Source of the DNA: Tubulanus polymorphus
Lineage: Eukaryota > Nemertea > Palaeonemertea > Tubulaniformes > Tubulanidae
NCBI RefSeq assembly: GCF_964204645.1
Contig: NC_134026.1
Coordinates: forward strand, 14,970,450-15,034,449
Reading direction: 5' to 3'
Length of the DNA stretch: 64,000 nt
Translations under genes and position numbers: made by a program
In this document: piece after piece, positions 1-11,165 of the stretch
Layout: every line of letters starts with the position of its first letter
Position numbering within the stretch: position 1 is the first letter of the stretch
The notes under the pieces: model-generated
Told to the model about the DNA's origin: nothing
Databases searched by the model: none
Seen by the model: the letters and a program-made list of their open reading frames with translations, nothing else

Positions 1-21
1 TCTATATTTAGATATTCTTAC

Positions 22-50
22 GGTTCAAATATAAATAAATCTCTTTTCAT
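22..50 (-). pseudogene. Stub of packaging ATPase N-terminus (copy Z)
   Basis: Ten codons starting at position 50 match the start of the intact ATPase of element B (shared residues LFIFEP). The match stops at position 22, where the sequence switches to a piece of integrase gene (positions 1-21, equal to the part around 340-362). The ATPase of this copy was therefore broken by a rearrangement and only its first residues remain. The start directly follows the integrase end, the same order and tight spacing as in element B. Confidence 0.6.
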
Positions 51-53
51 TTA

Positions 54-1123
54 TTCTTTTAATTTTACTAGATAAAATCCATTCATTTATCATCATATCC
101 TTTATATTTCACCAAAGATTACTTTTTTCCTTTAAGAGTTTTTGTTTTCAATACTTTTTCTATTTTGTATTCTATTTCATCTGGGTTTGGTACAAGTGAT
201 AATTCTTGTTCATAGAAATAACCTAATATTTCTTCATATTTTAGATCTTCTAATTTATAAACAAAAGGTTTAGTTAATATTATCTTTTTAATCTTGAATA
301 TTTCTTCGGTAAAATTAGGGGTATAACCTTTATAAAATGTTTTTCTATATTTAGATATTCTTACATGTTGCCTAATTTTAAATTTAGGTTCTCCGAAATC
401 ATGTGTAACAAACGCTCCATATAAATAATTCCAAACTATTTCTGAATTATCTTCTTTTCTAGCTTGTATTGGTTTCATATTTATAGAACTATGTTTAGAA
501 TTATTATAACCTTTCACTAAATCATCTAACACATCGATATATTTATACGTTTCATTAGCAGTAAAATATTTCCACATTCTAGTTTTCAATGTTTTATTAA
601 ATCTTTCTATAATAGATGCTTTTTTATCTGAATGTGTTGAAAAATAATCTACATCGTTATCAGATAATAGTTTTTTAAAATGTTTGTTATAAAATTCCTT
701 ACCTTCATCAAATTGTATCTTATCTGGAATAGCTTCTTTAAATATTGATTTAAAAGCATTTGTCACTTCTATACCAGTTTTATTTTTGATTGGAATTGAC
801 CATGCGTATCTACTGAATATGTCTATAACATTTAATAACCAGAAATATCCTTTGTTGTGTTCTTCTAAGTTATTCATGTCAATTAAATCTGCTTGCCATT
901 GTTGATCGATATATGAAACCATAACTTTTCTTGTTAAATAAGTTTTATCCATTTTCTTGTGGATTTGATATGTTGGTTGATTTTGTAACCATAATCTTAG
1001 TTCACTATATTTTATATTTTCATTATCAGATTTAATTGTATTCCATAATTCTGAAACGTTTGAATATGATGCTTCACTTTCTGGGTTGTAATATAAATCT
1101 CTTAAATATTCTTCTTTTTTCAT
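54..1123 (-). pseudogene. Polinton integrase, frameshifted before the chromodomain (copy Z)
   Basis: This is a retroviral-type integrase of the Polinton family, which inserts the linear element DNA into the chromosome. The open part (119-1123, 334 aa) has the N-terminal block with YLRDLYYNPE, the core with the acidic residues in QADLIDM, QFDEGKEF and SIIERFNKTL (D, D, E triad), and a C-terminal SH3-like part. The chromodomain that follows in element B is present in another frame in 54-118 (INEWILSSKI), so a frameshift near 119 removed it from the protein. It lies between the ATPase stub and the overlapping small genes, the usual order for this family. Confidence 0.85.
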
Positions 1124-1129
1124 CTTATT

Positions 1130-1531
1130 TTAATCCATTAATAATAATTTAGATTTAGTTTCAATGGTTTTATGATTTGACTTATTTTCTGGTATAATAG
1201 GTTTATTGTCTTTTCACAGATAACTAAGTTTCCGATCATCATTGGAATCATCTTTATCATCAGATTTGAATTTTGATTTATATATTACACCAGAGAATAT
1301 AATAATTGTGATTAACCCAATTGTAATATATATAAGTAATTATTTCTTCCACTATTAGAAGAATCAGATGGATTATTATTTGAATTAATATCAGATAAAG
1401 TCTGTGATTCATTTATATCATTTAATTTCTTTTTCTTAGCTTTTTATTAATTCTGAAGATCTTTTACCTAATTCTCTTGCCCATTTAATTTGTTTCTCGG
1501 ATCTAGGCTTTTTCTTAACGCCATCACTCAT
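1130..1531 (-). pseudogene. Degraded homologue of the 122-aa membrane gene (copy Z)
   Basis: The start (TAAATG context, 1529-1531) is followed by lysine-rich codons with KPRSEKQIKWAREL, matching KPRTQKQIEWSRQL of the 122-aa gene in element B. Several stops and frameshifts follow, then a hydrophobic stretch (around 1285-1335) that would be the membrane segment, and a lysine-rich tail just before the integrase start. Function unknown. As in element B, its first codons overlap the end of the gene upstream (1524-2125), so the overlap is an old property of the family. Confidence 0.6.
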
Positions 1532-2125
1532 TTATTTTAGATAATTTTTGTTCTGATTCATTTTCTGTTTCACCGTTTGGTTGTAGTACATCTGTTTCGT
1601 TCTTACCTGATTTATATTCCATAGGTTTGATATTCGAAAATGTTATGACGCCAGTAGAAATTAATGTCATAACCGATCCTAATTGAAATGAAGCATAACC
1701 AACCCATTTTTGTAATTCAGTCATAACTAAATAGTCATTTTTCAAATCACTATATAATTTATTTTCATCATCAATTGGTATTAACTGGTTACATAATTTA
1801 GAGTAACATTTGACAATACCATCTGAAATAGAATCATTTATTCGGGCTAATCTTGCCTCTTCATAAATCTTAAAATATTTTATTACTTTATCAGTTTCAT
1901 AGCATCTAATTCTTGAAAAGTTATTATTTTTCCCAAGAAATCCTTAGATTTCCCGCCAACAATTAGTAATTCAAGATGATGCTTACAATATAAATAGTAT
2001 TCATAATCTATATTGTTATTAACTTGAATAGAATTAGAAACAACTGTATCCTTATTATCACTAATACCCAAATCATCTAATGTTTTTTCAATATCAATAC
2101 TATTCTTACTCGATTTTTTTGACAT
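1524..2125 (-). pseudogene. Frameshifted homologue of the 201-aa hypothetical gene (copy Z)
   Basis: The two open segments, 1883-2125 and 1524-1745, match the two halves of the 201-aa protein of element B. Shared strings include EKTLDDLGI, DYEYYLYCKHHLE and DYLVMTELQKWVGY, and the hydrophobic segment with SFQLGSVMTLISTGVITF. One or more frameshifts between about 1746 and 1882 break the frame; the length of 602 nt is not a multiple of three. No function is recognised. A single membrane segment near the C-terminus and a conserved position next to the integrase and ATPase genes are all that can be said. Confidence 0.65.
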
Positions 2126-2426
2126 TTATATTAGAGAAATTTAATAAGAAAAATATTATAAGTATTATAAAATGATACTAGATAGTTAAAGTTAAAGAAT
2201 TCTAGTATTGACTACTGATACTAGCTATTTGAATTTAAAGAATTTCTATTTGAATCTATTCAAAATATAAAGTATTCTCTTTTTGAAAAGAAAATATTAA
2301 AAATATAATAGAATTCACTAGCAGTTGAAGTTATTGTTTTTTTATTATATTTTATTTAAATTAGATTTAATATCTCACTACTATTGTCTATCTATTAGGA
2401 GCAGTAATTATAACTGTCCAGATAAG
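2126..2426. other. A+T-rich intergenic stretch with TAGTATC/GAATTC short repeats
   Basis: There is no gene here. The sequence is built from short recurring strings such as ACTAGATAGTTAAAG and GATACTAGCTATTTG, with alternating ATTC/GAAT runs. It resembles in style, not in detail, the repeat-rich gap that precedes the ATPase in element B (37859-38151). Positions 2341-2440 are shared with element B near 36816-36910 (reverse orientation), which marks the 3' side of an HNH gene. Confidence 0.5.
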
Positions 2427-3176
2427 TCATTTCGGATCCTCGATAATAAATTCCTCAACGTATTGTTCATTTTTAGGATCATTGTTCCATAATTCAATAA
2501 ATGTCTTTGCTTTATCTAATTTATCCAAATATAACTGAAAATCTAGTTTATTAGATTTGATTTTATTTTCTTTCTTTTCAAGAGGTCTTAGATTCTTCCA
2601 ATTCCATATTAACTTCTGATTGTATTCATCATTCATGTTAAATTTCGAAACTGGTAAAACATTGTCTATTTGAAAATATTCGCCATAATTATTTATATTC
2701 ATTTCATCATTAAACTGATATATTATCCATGATTTTAAGAATTTATCTGTACAACCTAACAAATTAGATAACGTGTATGAGTGTTTGTCTTTACTGAATA
2801 ATTGTGATAATCTATTACCTAGGTATTGTCTCATTTTGAAATTAAAATCTGTTCGGCGCCTCTTTTTTTGATAATTATTATAATATTCTGGATTATTTTC
2901 TCTCCATTGTTTTTTCGTTACTTTACATTTTTCTAGATTATTTAGATAATATTGTTTGTCTTTTTCTTTACATTTTTCAATATTATCTACATAATATTGT
3001 TTACTATATAATTTACTACAAGTTTTACAAATATTTCTTTTACCATCTTTTTAATTGTTATCTTTATTAAATTCTGCTAATAATTTATTTATTTTACACT
3101 TATAACATGTCTTCTGATATATATTTATAACACCATTACTGTTTATATTTATAGTTTGTGATTGTGCGCTTTCCAT
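2427..3176 (-). pseudogene. HNH endonuclease homologue 1, nonsense codon and catalytic residues lost
   Basis: This is a second, decayed version of the HNH gene at 4082-4750. The start MESAQSQT follows a TAAATGG context (3174-3176). The zinc-ribbon (CYKC...CKTC) is followed by an in-frame TAA in the N-terminal part (near 3050). The C-terminal half is open (2427-2834). The key string HIDH of the intact copy reads QIDN here, so both metal/base histidines are gone, and an extra repeated block (about NLEKCK) lengthens the middle. It is therefore dead twice over. The end is followed by a segment that is also conserved in element B. Confidence 0.7.
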
Positions 3177-4081
3177 TTATAATACATATTTTTATTAAAA
3201 TTGATTAACATGTAAGAATCCTATTCATAATCTCAAACTGAAAATACATTCAAAGAAACGACTGGTGGAATTACTATTTCATAAACACATATATTTATTA
3301 TGCAAATTTTAGCGATCGATAATAGAACAATGGAGAACAATAGAAAAGCGGTCCAATCGGACCGGTTATTGCTCAATACACAGTTATATTTTTATTCTGT
3401 AAACTACAACATTCAAACATAGAAATGTAACCAATCAATATTGAGCAGCTGTTTCCGTCAACAACGATCAATAATAGAACAATGGAGAACAATAGAAAAG
3501 CGGTTCAATCGGACCGGTTATTGCGCAATACTTAGTTAACAGTAAACAATACAATATTAAGACAGATATATACAATCGAGATTACATTTTTGATATCTAT
3601 ATTACAAAGACCTTCAGTGTGTTACGAGAGTTTTATCCTCCATTTCTATTGATTCCTGAGTTTCACTATCCAGCAGCATTAGTTCCTTTTCCGATGGTTG
3701 GCTTAGAATTTCTGGTCGATCTCTGTATTCCATTTTAATCTAAAAGATATCGTGAAAATGAATTACTGTACTTAAATATGTTTAAAGGTTTCCCTACTTC
3801 ATAATAACTACAAAAAACGGTACTTACATTTAGATTTAGAACTGTAAACTGTGTTTTGAGAGAGAATATCCAATACGTACTATGTATGTGAAAGTTGATT
3901 TCTAACTGCCGACGTGGCGCGCGTTCGACCAAACTAATTATTTCTGCACAGATGTTCTTTATGATGAAGTTAATTATTTCTTTAGAATTGAAAACAAGAT
4001 ATATTTGGCAACGTATGTTTTAGTAGTAGGCAAAAGCTATGTATTATAGACATACAAAGCTCAAATAGAATTGCCAGCTTT
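3177..4081. other. Non-Polinton stretch between the two HNH genes, with a 67-bp direct repeat
   Basis: Composition is less A+T-rich than around it, so this looks like inserted or host sequence. A 67-bp unit (with AATAGAACAATGGAGAACAA and a core TCCAATCGGACCGG, palindromic CCGGT/ACCGG) occurs at about 3313-3379 and again at about 3465-3531, 152 bp apart, with few differences. A 39-codon reading frame (3614-3733, minus) starts in the middle. The insertion separates two HNH gene copies, so it may have come in with a duplication. Confidence 0.5.
3614..3733 (-). CDS. Small 39-aa reading frame of unknown nature
   Basis: An ATG in the context TTAAAATGG begins a 39-codon frame rich in Glu, Ser and Leu (it includes KELMLLDSETQESIEMED) ending at TGA. 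It has no recognisable domain. The charged, unbiased composition looks more like coding sequence than chance, and it could be a first exon of a host or transposon gene, but nothing else supports it. Confidence 0.2.
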   Translation of the reverse strand: MEYRDRPEILSQPSEKELMLLDSETQESIEMEDKTLVTH

Positions 4082-4750
4082 CTAACCACTGATTAAAACC
4101 TCAGAATGCGGTTGATTCTGTGAAATACTATTCCATAATTCAACAAATGTCTTTGCTTTATCCAGTTGATCTAAATATAACTGTAAATCTAGTTTGTTAG
4201 ATTTAATTATGTTTTCCTTCTTTTCTAAAGGTCTTAGATTCTTCCAATTCCAAATAAGTTTTTTATTGTATTCATCATTCATGTTAAATTTAGAAATCGG
4301 CAACACATGATCAATATGGTAATAATCCCCATAATTATCTATATTCATTTTATCGTCGAATTGATATATTATCCATGATTTGAGAAATTCATCTGTACAA
4401 CCCAACAAATTAGATAGTGTTTCTGAATGTATTTCTTTGTTGAATAATTGTGTTAATCTAGATCTTAAACATTGTTTCAATCTAAAATTAAGATCTGTTT
4501 TATATCTTTCTCTCATATATTCTGCCATATAATAATTATAATGTTCTATATTATCTTCTCGATATTGTTTGGTATATAGTTTAGTGCAAGTTTTACAGCA
4601 ATATTGAAAACCATCTTTGCTAATCTTACGCTTACTAAATTCTGTTAAAGCTAATTTATCATATTCACATTTAGAACACTTCTTGTAGTATATGTTTATG
4701 ACACCAGTGTTATTTGTAATATTGATAGTTTGTGGTTGTTCTGATTCCAT
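4082..4750 (-). CDS. Free-standing HNH endonuclease with zinc ribbon (222 aa)
   Basis: The protein has an N-terminal zinc ribbon with two CxxC pairs (C25/C28 and C52/C55), then an HNH nuclease domain: HIDH at 145-148, WNWKNLRPL with N171, and EN at 179-180, the layout of HNH nucleases with HIDHxxP and NLxPL motifs found in phages and giant viruses. The likely role is to cut double-stranded DNA, either as a homing endonuclease that spreads itself or as part of element replication. It starts in the TAAATGG context typical of this element family, and sits next to the palindromic terminus of copy Z. Intact reading frame and intact catalytic residues; the specific target is unknown. Confidence 0.8.
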   Translation of the reverse strand: MESEQPQTINITNNTGVINIYYKKCSKCEYDKLALTEFSKRKISKDGFQYCCKTCTKLYTKQYREDNIEHYNYYMAEYMRERYKTDLNFRLKQCLRSRLTQLFNKEIHSETLSNLLGCTDEFLKSWIIYQFDDKMNIDNYGDYYHIDHVLPISKFNMNDEYNKKLIWNWKNLRPLEKKENIIKSNKLDLQLYLDQLDKAKTFVELWNSISQNQPHSEVLISG

Positions 4751-4983
4751 TTATTATACATATTTTTTTACTAAATTGATTTTAGAAGTTCAATGATTTA
4801 TATCATGTATTATTTCAATCACACTTTACTAACACTTTTAATATTTAAAAATCTAACTCATACAAATATAAATATTGAAATAATGTTGTAAATATATCTA
4901 TATATCTATTCTATAAGAGCTTACACTTTTATATTGAATAATCTATCAATTTAAATGTTATTCATTGATATGAATATTTTAAG
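4751..4983. other. Subterminal A+T-rich region of copy Z
   Basis: There is no gene. It holds the subterminal sequence shared by copies C and F: TTTAGAAGTTCAATGATTTA, then a segment with ACTAACACTTTTAATATTTA, then TCTATAAGAGCT and a TATGAATATTTTAAG string just before the palindromic terminus. The same order of strings is seen at 11190-11466. Confidence 0.6.
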
Positions 4984-5248
4984 AGTAATAGGAGTAATAG
5001 GCTTTCAGGTTAAAGGTTGAACGGGCGGGTGAGTAAAAATGAAAAACATGAAAATAATAACAATTTCTACTTGAATTAGGAGTGAAACTCATAAAAATGA
5101 AAAATAAATTCGAGCGTGTGAGAATTTATTTTTCATTTTTATGAGTTTCGCGAGTAATTCAAGTAGTTTTGTTATTATTTTCATGTTTTTCATTTTTACG
5201 AGCTCGACCGTTCGACCTTTGGCCTGAAAGCCTATTACCCCTATTACT
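4984..5248. repeat. Palindromic terminal repeat of copy Z
   Basis: The segment begins AGTAATAGG and ends CCTATTACT and folds back on itself: the outer arms (AGTAATAGGCTTTCAGG) and inner arms (CTTGAATTA, CTCATAAAAATGAAAAATAA) are inverted copies. Polinton ends start AG and end CT. The outer end at 5248 abuts an interrupted penton-like gene, so this is the point where copy Z entered copy C. No matching second end is in the window. Confidence 0.75.
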
Positions 5249-5694
5249 CGTATCCTTACATCTGGGGTTATTCCTAAAATTTTAGCTAAAGGTTTTTTAA
5301 CTAGAAATTGATGTTGATCTTCATTACCTAATTTTATTCTTATTTTATCGGAGCTATCACTTTTAATCAGTCTTAATCCAAATCCAGCAGATGCACCCAT
5401 TTTCAACCTAGCTCTTCTATTAATTTCCTGCGCTAATGTATCTAAATTATATAATCCTGGTTTAAGATAAAGATGAAACCATTTACTTTTATTTCTATCA
5501 TGAATTAAAAAGACTCTATGTTCAATAGTTGTATATGATACATTGTAAAAAGAATTACATAAACTTATATAAACTAATTTTAAATCAACAGAATTCTTAA
5601 ATTCTCTATCTAATTGTACTAGTAAATTATGTAATTTATAATTTGTAAGTCTTCTTGAATCAATAAATATTCTGTATTCTTTTAATTCTACCAT
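5249..5694 (-). pseudogene. N-terminal part of penton-like gene (copy C), cut by copy Z
   Basis: The first ~148 residues match the penton-like proteins of element B and copy A (shared MVELKEYRIF, LLVQLDREFK, LYLKPGLYNL, KKPLAKILGITPD). The frame then runs into the terminus of copy Z at 5248, after the codons for KDRIR-type residues; the apparent continuation to 5089 is translated terminal repeat and is not part of the gene. The role, by family comparison, is a capsid vertex (penton-type) or minor capsid protein with a jelly-roll fold; I infer this from position and size, not from a diagnostic motif. Confidence 0.65.
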
Positions 5695-5708
5695 TTATTT
5701 TACATATT

Positions 5709-6063
5709 TTATTCGAAATCTATTTCATGGTGCCCTTTTTCATTCTTACCTTTGTATATGAAATAGAAATCTCCAGAACATAATTCTTCTAAATCTTCAC
5801 TTGATAATCTATGAAATCTATCTGGTAAATATGTTCTGAATTTTATATATATTTCTTTTTAATCCTTCATATTCTAAGTGTATAACTAATTTATCTCCAT
5901 ATTTGTTAGTAACTGTATCAATATTTGTAATTAGATATTTCTTATGGATTGTTAATTCTTTTAACTTCTTAAATTTATAATCTACTGATTTGACATTTGA
6001 AGTATCTTTTATTCTATCTAGAAATAATTTGTTGTTCTCACTGTTTGCTTGTTTACTCTCCAT
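5709..6063 (-). pseudogene. OB-like single-strand DNA-binding protein homologue, frameshifted (copy C)
   Basis: The open part (5818-6063) matches the intact 117-aa protein of copy A (KKYLITNIDTV.NKYGDKLVIHL). The rest (SDGFHRLSSEDLEEL to HHEIDFE) is present at 5709-5817 in another frame after a one-base change in an A-run near 5860. The gene follows PolB directly, as in copy A, and starts TAAATGG. The pattern 'Y.I..I..V..KYG.K..V.L' followed by a short FLP/YLSD block is that of small OB-fold proteins widespread in these elements; single-strand DNA binding during replication is an inference. Confidence 0.6.
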
Positions 6064-6092
6064 TTATAATACACATTTTTATTAAAATTTGA

Positions 6093-9000
6093 TTAACACG
6101 TTATAGTCCTATTCATTATTTCCTTTTCTTTCTCTTCTTCTCTTTTAAATTTTAGATATTCATCTAAATTACAACCATATGCAACTGTATGAATTCCATC
6201 ATCTAAAATATATCTTTTATCGCCAAATGGGTTTAGACTTACCTTTTCAATTTCTTCAATAAACATCTCGTGGTACTCAGATCTTAAACATCTCATCTTA
6301 TGTTTTCTAACTTCTTCATTGAATATACAATTGATGTAATCTTTGAAATAAATATTCTTTTCTACTACACTTTTGGTTATTCCTTTTAACTTTTTAGATT
6401 CATGTTCTTTCTATCATTTCTTCACCACCTAATTCATCCTTAAACTTCCCGGGTCGCTTTTTATTATCATTGCTAAACAATTCATAGTCTTTAGGATAGT
6501 TACTGAAATCAAAATGATGTTTTAATGTTTTTAAATCATCAGTTATGTTATTAGTTTTTATCTTTAATATGTAACTGTCAGTATTTTTTATGATTAATGG
6601 AAATCCACAATTAAATGTACCATCTTCAGTTGTTAAATCATAAACATATTCTGTAGGATTGGATATTTCAAATAAATCTCTAACTTCTTCTGTTAGTTCA
6701 TCTTCTATATGCGTTAATTGAAATACATTTAGTTTATCTTTTCTAATATTAACTAACATATTAAATCCTAATGAATTGCATAATGTATTTAATCCTGATA
6801 TAGCAACTTTTCCTTTTTGTGTCAAAGATATAGTTTTCTGTTTTTTTGAACCATCTGCAGCATAAAATCCAATGAAGAACCATTTTCTTAAATCATATTT
6901 TGCATTTATTACATAATCTGGAACTACCTTTCTTTAGTTGAAGTATTACTTTTAACTATTGCATGAATATAGAATTCGTAATTATATTTTATAGCAAAAT
7001 CTTTAGGGTTATTTACAAGTATTCTATAAACTGCTGTTGATTTCATATAATCCACGATTCTAAATGTTTTATGTGAATAAACTTCTTCACAGTCTTTCTT
7101 AATTCTTTCTAATAATTTCAAATCTTGATTGCATAAACACCAACAATATTTATAACCACTAACATAATTATACACACCTGCTGAACCATCTCCCATAAAA
7201 AATCCTTTGATAAAATATTCTTTTTCTTCTAATGTTTCGGGTTCTATATTATAAATATTATCAATTATTTCATCAAATGACATATGATTCATTCTTGGGT
7301 AAAATCTTTTATGTAATAATTCATCTCCAATTTTTATATCAGTTGGTTTTATTTCATCACCATTTTATTTAATTAAACTATGATCTTCAGTAACATCAAC
7401 AAATCCTAATTTAGTTCTAACTCTATAGATTTTCTTATTCGCTTTATGCCTAATTATATTCTTTAATTTCACCCATCCATTTTTTGTCCAAACATCCAAT
7501 AATGCATTTATTTCTATTAATTCTTTTTCACCATACGAAATATAAAGTTCATTTTGTTTTGGAATTATTTCTGAAATTCTTCTAATTAACATTTTATTAT
7601 TATATTTTAAAAATATTGGGGTGTCAGCTGTAACAGAATCAAAGTATAGAATTTCTATATGTTTTTCTCCAAAATGAGGTTGTAATACATTATAATAGAA
7701 TTCATACATTAATAACTTTGATAATTCTAAAACTGATGCTGCAACATTAATTGGTTTATTAAATTTCATAGATGTTCTTCTCATTTTAACTGCAGCTAAA
7801 TTTTCATCAAATATTCTGTTGCCAATAAATTTAGGGTATGATTGTAAATGCCTTATCCTTTTACCATTACTAACTAACTCAATATCATTTCTATTTCTAA
7901 TATTTTTCACAAGTTTTTCCATAGAATGCATTATTCATTAGTTTGAAAAAATCTTTCTCGAAATCAGTTTTAGCTTCAGTTCTCTGTTTGGTGTTAAAAT
8001 CTATATATTTTTCTAACCACTTAGATTGACTAAATGAAATATATCTATGTACTTTTTTTAGGATCATTCCTTGTTTTAGATAAAACTTCAACATTCTATA
8101 ATGTACTACATAATTATATTTATCTTCCTGAGTTTCCATTAACTTTTCTGTATGAATATGATTATCGGGTTTAATTCTTTTTTTGATAATTTGATAGTTC
8201 TTCATGAGTAACAGTTTTATGTTCGGGACAGTATGCTAGATTTCTAGATTTAAATTTAATGTTTTCAGGATATTCTAAATCTTCAACGAAGAAGTAACCA
8301 GTATCTGAATCATCTGCAATATCTAGGATTCTTTTCTTCCAATCAAATTTATCATTATTTTCATGTTGTAAAACTTCACTTATTTCAAATACTCCATAAG
8401 GTTGTGGTTCCATCATTGCCCAACCATACAAATTATTTGCATCTATATATAATAACTTATATCCAGGGTTATCATTTACATTGAAATGTCTATCACCTAA
8501 TACACCTGAAACTCCTCCTCTTATAGATTTTTCAAATAATAGTAATTGATCTATATTTGTTAACAAATCCATTTTTATATCTGTAAATTTTAATCCACAA
8601 TCCCAAGTTAATCCTGGTGATGAATAACAATGACATGGATCAACATTAAAATATTTTAGGTTTACATCTCTAAATCTTTCGAATATATCGGTTAATAATA
8701 ATACATCTGGTTTTAAATATAAATCTACTAATTGTCCATGATTTTTCATTACAAAATGATTCCAAATATTCAATGTTCTATTATATACTTCATCTTTAAC
8801 ATATTCATTTTTTAATTCATCATAAAATTGTTCTTTTAATAATTCAGTTATATTAAAATCATTATGTGATTTATAAAATGAATATGGAATTGCGCCTTTA
8901 TATCTCATTAATTTAAAATTATCATTATTTGGATAGTGTTGTTTTAATATTTTTAATTCATCATCAACTAATGATTTTGATAAGTTATCTAATGAACTGT

Positions 9001-11165
9001 TTAAAAATCTATATGAATCTATAAATCTTAGACACCCAAATTGGAATGATATATAATTCTCAGATGTTCTAGCTAACATTTTAAATTTATAAGTTGGTAT
9101 TTTATCTTTTGATCTATTTGAATTTAATCTTTCTATTTCATTATTAATTTCTTCTATTTTATGGCATAACTGTTTGATGAATAAATGTGCATCATATCCT
9201 GATAGATTATGAAATATAACTGGAACAAAATTTATTTTCTTTGCTTGCAAATTACAATTCTCATGCGCTGCACCTCTAAACTTTCCATTCAAATGATCAT
9301 GGTCTCTTACTTTTTTATCTTTATAATTAAATATCTTTTCACAATAATAACATTTATCTGCAAACTCAAATGCTTCTTTATCTTCTTCTGTCATTATAAT
9401 TTCTATATTTTTATTCAATAATTTACTAAATCTTATTTCATATTCAATTAATAAGTCACAAAAATGATTGATAACATTTTAATTTCTATAATGATAATAT
9501 TCACTTTTAACTAGTTCTGGATAATCAGATTTAATATATAATCCGAAAGCTGCAGCTGATTGATGAATCTTTTTAATAGTAGTTGTTATTAGGGGATCTG
9601 AATAATCAATTATATCATTTTCATTAGAATTTAATTTCTTTCTTTTATAATATATTTCTTTTCTATCTTGATCAGTTAATTCTTTATTTAATGATTCAAA
9701 ATCTCCATATATTACAAATGGTACTTTATTTTTGAAATCATATTTTTTTGAATTCTAATATTTTATCCTTTTCATTTGGTAAAACTAATTTACAATAATC
9801 ATGATTTTCACATAATTGTTTATGATTTAATAATGTACTTTCATTACTGAATTTATGTAAACATTTTCTACAAAGATATATTTTATTATGGTGATCACTT
9901 TCTGTTCTAAAGAATAAATCGATTTGTTTAATCCACATATAATGATTCTCATACTATAATATATCTATAACATCATTTGAATCATAATCTTAAAGGTATA
10001 AAAGTTCTAATGTATAATGTTTTATATTGTTACCTTTTGTTTTTGGCAATTTGATTAAATCAAATACATTTATTTTTAAATTATTATCTCTTTCTATTTT
10101 TGGAATATTTTTAATTCTAACAGGATAATTATCTATCTTATAATTATTTTCAAATGGTTTATAATGAGTTAATCTACAAATATTATCAGTTGCAGCATGT
10201 AAGCAACTAATTATTGCCCATAAAAAACATTTATCATCAAAATTGTGTACATTTATAACAGCATTAGTTTTAAATGGTAGTTTAATATAACTCGATGCTT
10301 AAATATCTGGTTCTTTATGATATGATACATTATTTTCATCTATTGGTTTCGATTTAGTTATATTTTCATATATATCATTATATTTTGTGTTATAGACATG
10401 TAAAGTCATAAATATTATTTCATCAAATATTAAACCTGATCCTTCAAAATATTTCTCTTCTATTTTAGTTTTTACTTCATTATAACATTTATCTAATTTA
10501 TCATCTATATGTTGTTTAGATATAATATGTTGTGAATGAGAATTTCTATTATATATTGGTTTATCTTCAGATTTTATAAACTTTACTTTAGAAGATATAC
10601 TAATTTTAGGATATTCAACATTAGTTATTATTTTTATAATATTTTTCATATTTTCTAAATGTTTTTTATTTTCTTCTAATGTTTTTCCTTTATGAAATTT
10701 AAACTCAATTGCTGCTGGACCAATATCACTTTTAAATGCTTCGGTTATTTCTATATCTTTATTATTATCTAATGAATTAATATAATTTCTTACATCTTCC
10801 ATGTATGGTCTTTTATTGTTTAATTTATTTTTTATTCTTTTAATTGTCTTCTGTTTCTTATCATTATCTTCATCAAAATAATCTTCACCTAAAATATCAT
10901 TATTCTTATTTCTAATATGACTTTTAGATTTTAAATGTTCATTATAATATCTTTTATCACTGAATGATTGATTACACGCATCACATTTGTATGTTTCTTT
11001 TTCATTCTTTAATTCATCTAATTTAGTTTCTAATATATCATCTTCATATTCTAATTTCAATTTATTCTCTAAATGTGTTTTAGTTTTATTATGTCTTATT
11101 ATTTTTGGGATTGATTTATTTATATTGATTTTACATGTTTAACAGTAGTACTTATTTGTTTCCAT
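6093..11165 (-). pseudogene. Protein-primed DNA polymerase B with intein, decayed (copy C)
   Basis: Start ATG at 11163-11165 (TTAAAATGG). Broken pieces in order: zinc fingers (one stop replaces a Cys near the start), the N-terminal block to 10299, CFLWAII motif region (about 10220), exonuclease and polymerase domains in 8171-9418 (DHDHLNGKFRGAAHENC, LFHNLSGYD, YLKPDVLLLTDI, YIDANNLYGWAMM), TPR/motif B (LMNNAFYGKT) at 7897-8205, then the intein-split motif C, and the C-terminal tail to 6093 (VAYGCNLDEYLKFK). At least six frameshifts or stops. It represents the second PolB subfamily of the window and lies next to its terminus at 11467-11637. Confidence 0.85.
6583..7637 (-). other. Decayed intein inside PolB of copy C
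   Basis: The insertion starts with SVTADTPI after YFD and ends with ..IIKN before TDSYILKIK, exactly the site used in element B. Splicing block B (VTEDHSLI) and LAGLIDADG motif 1 (GFFMGDGSAG) are visible. It is broken by a TAA where B has CGA (near 7364) and by a one-base loss near 6924; the length 1055 nt is not divisible by three. Motif 2 (FYAADGSKK) lies in the shifted part. It is very similar to the intein of B across the endonuclease part, although the surrounding polymerases differ more. Confidence 0.85.

Noticed and set aside
3735-3932. 65-aa minus-strand frame
   Set aside because: No domain, no start context, odd composition.
5089-5248. C-terminal extension of the copy C penton-like frame
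   Set aside because: This part is translated terminal repeat of copy Z, without likeness to other penton-like proteins.
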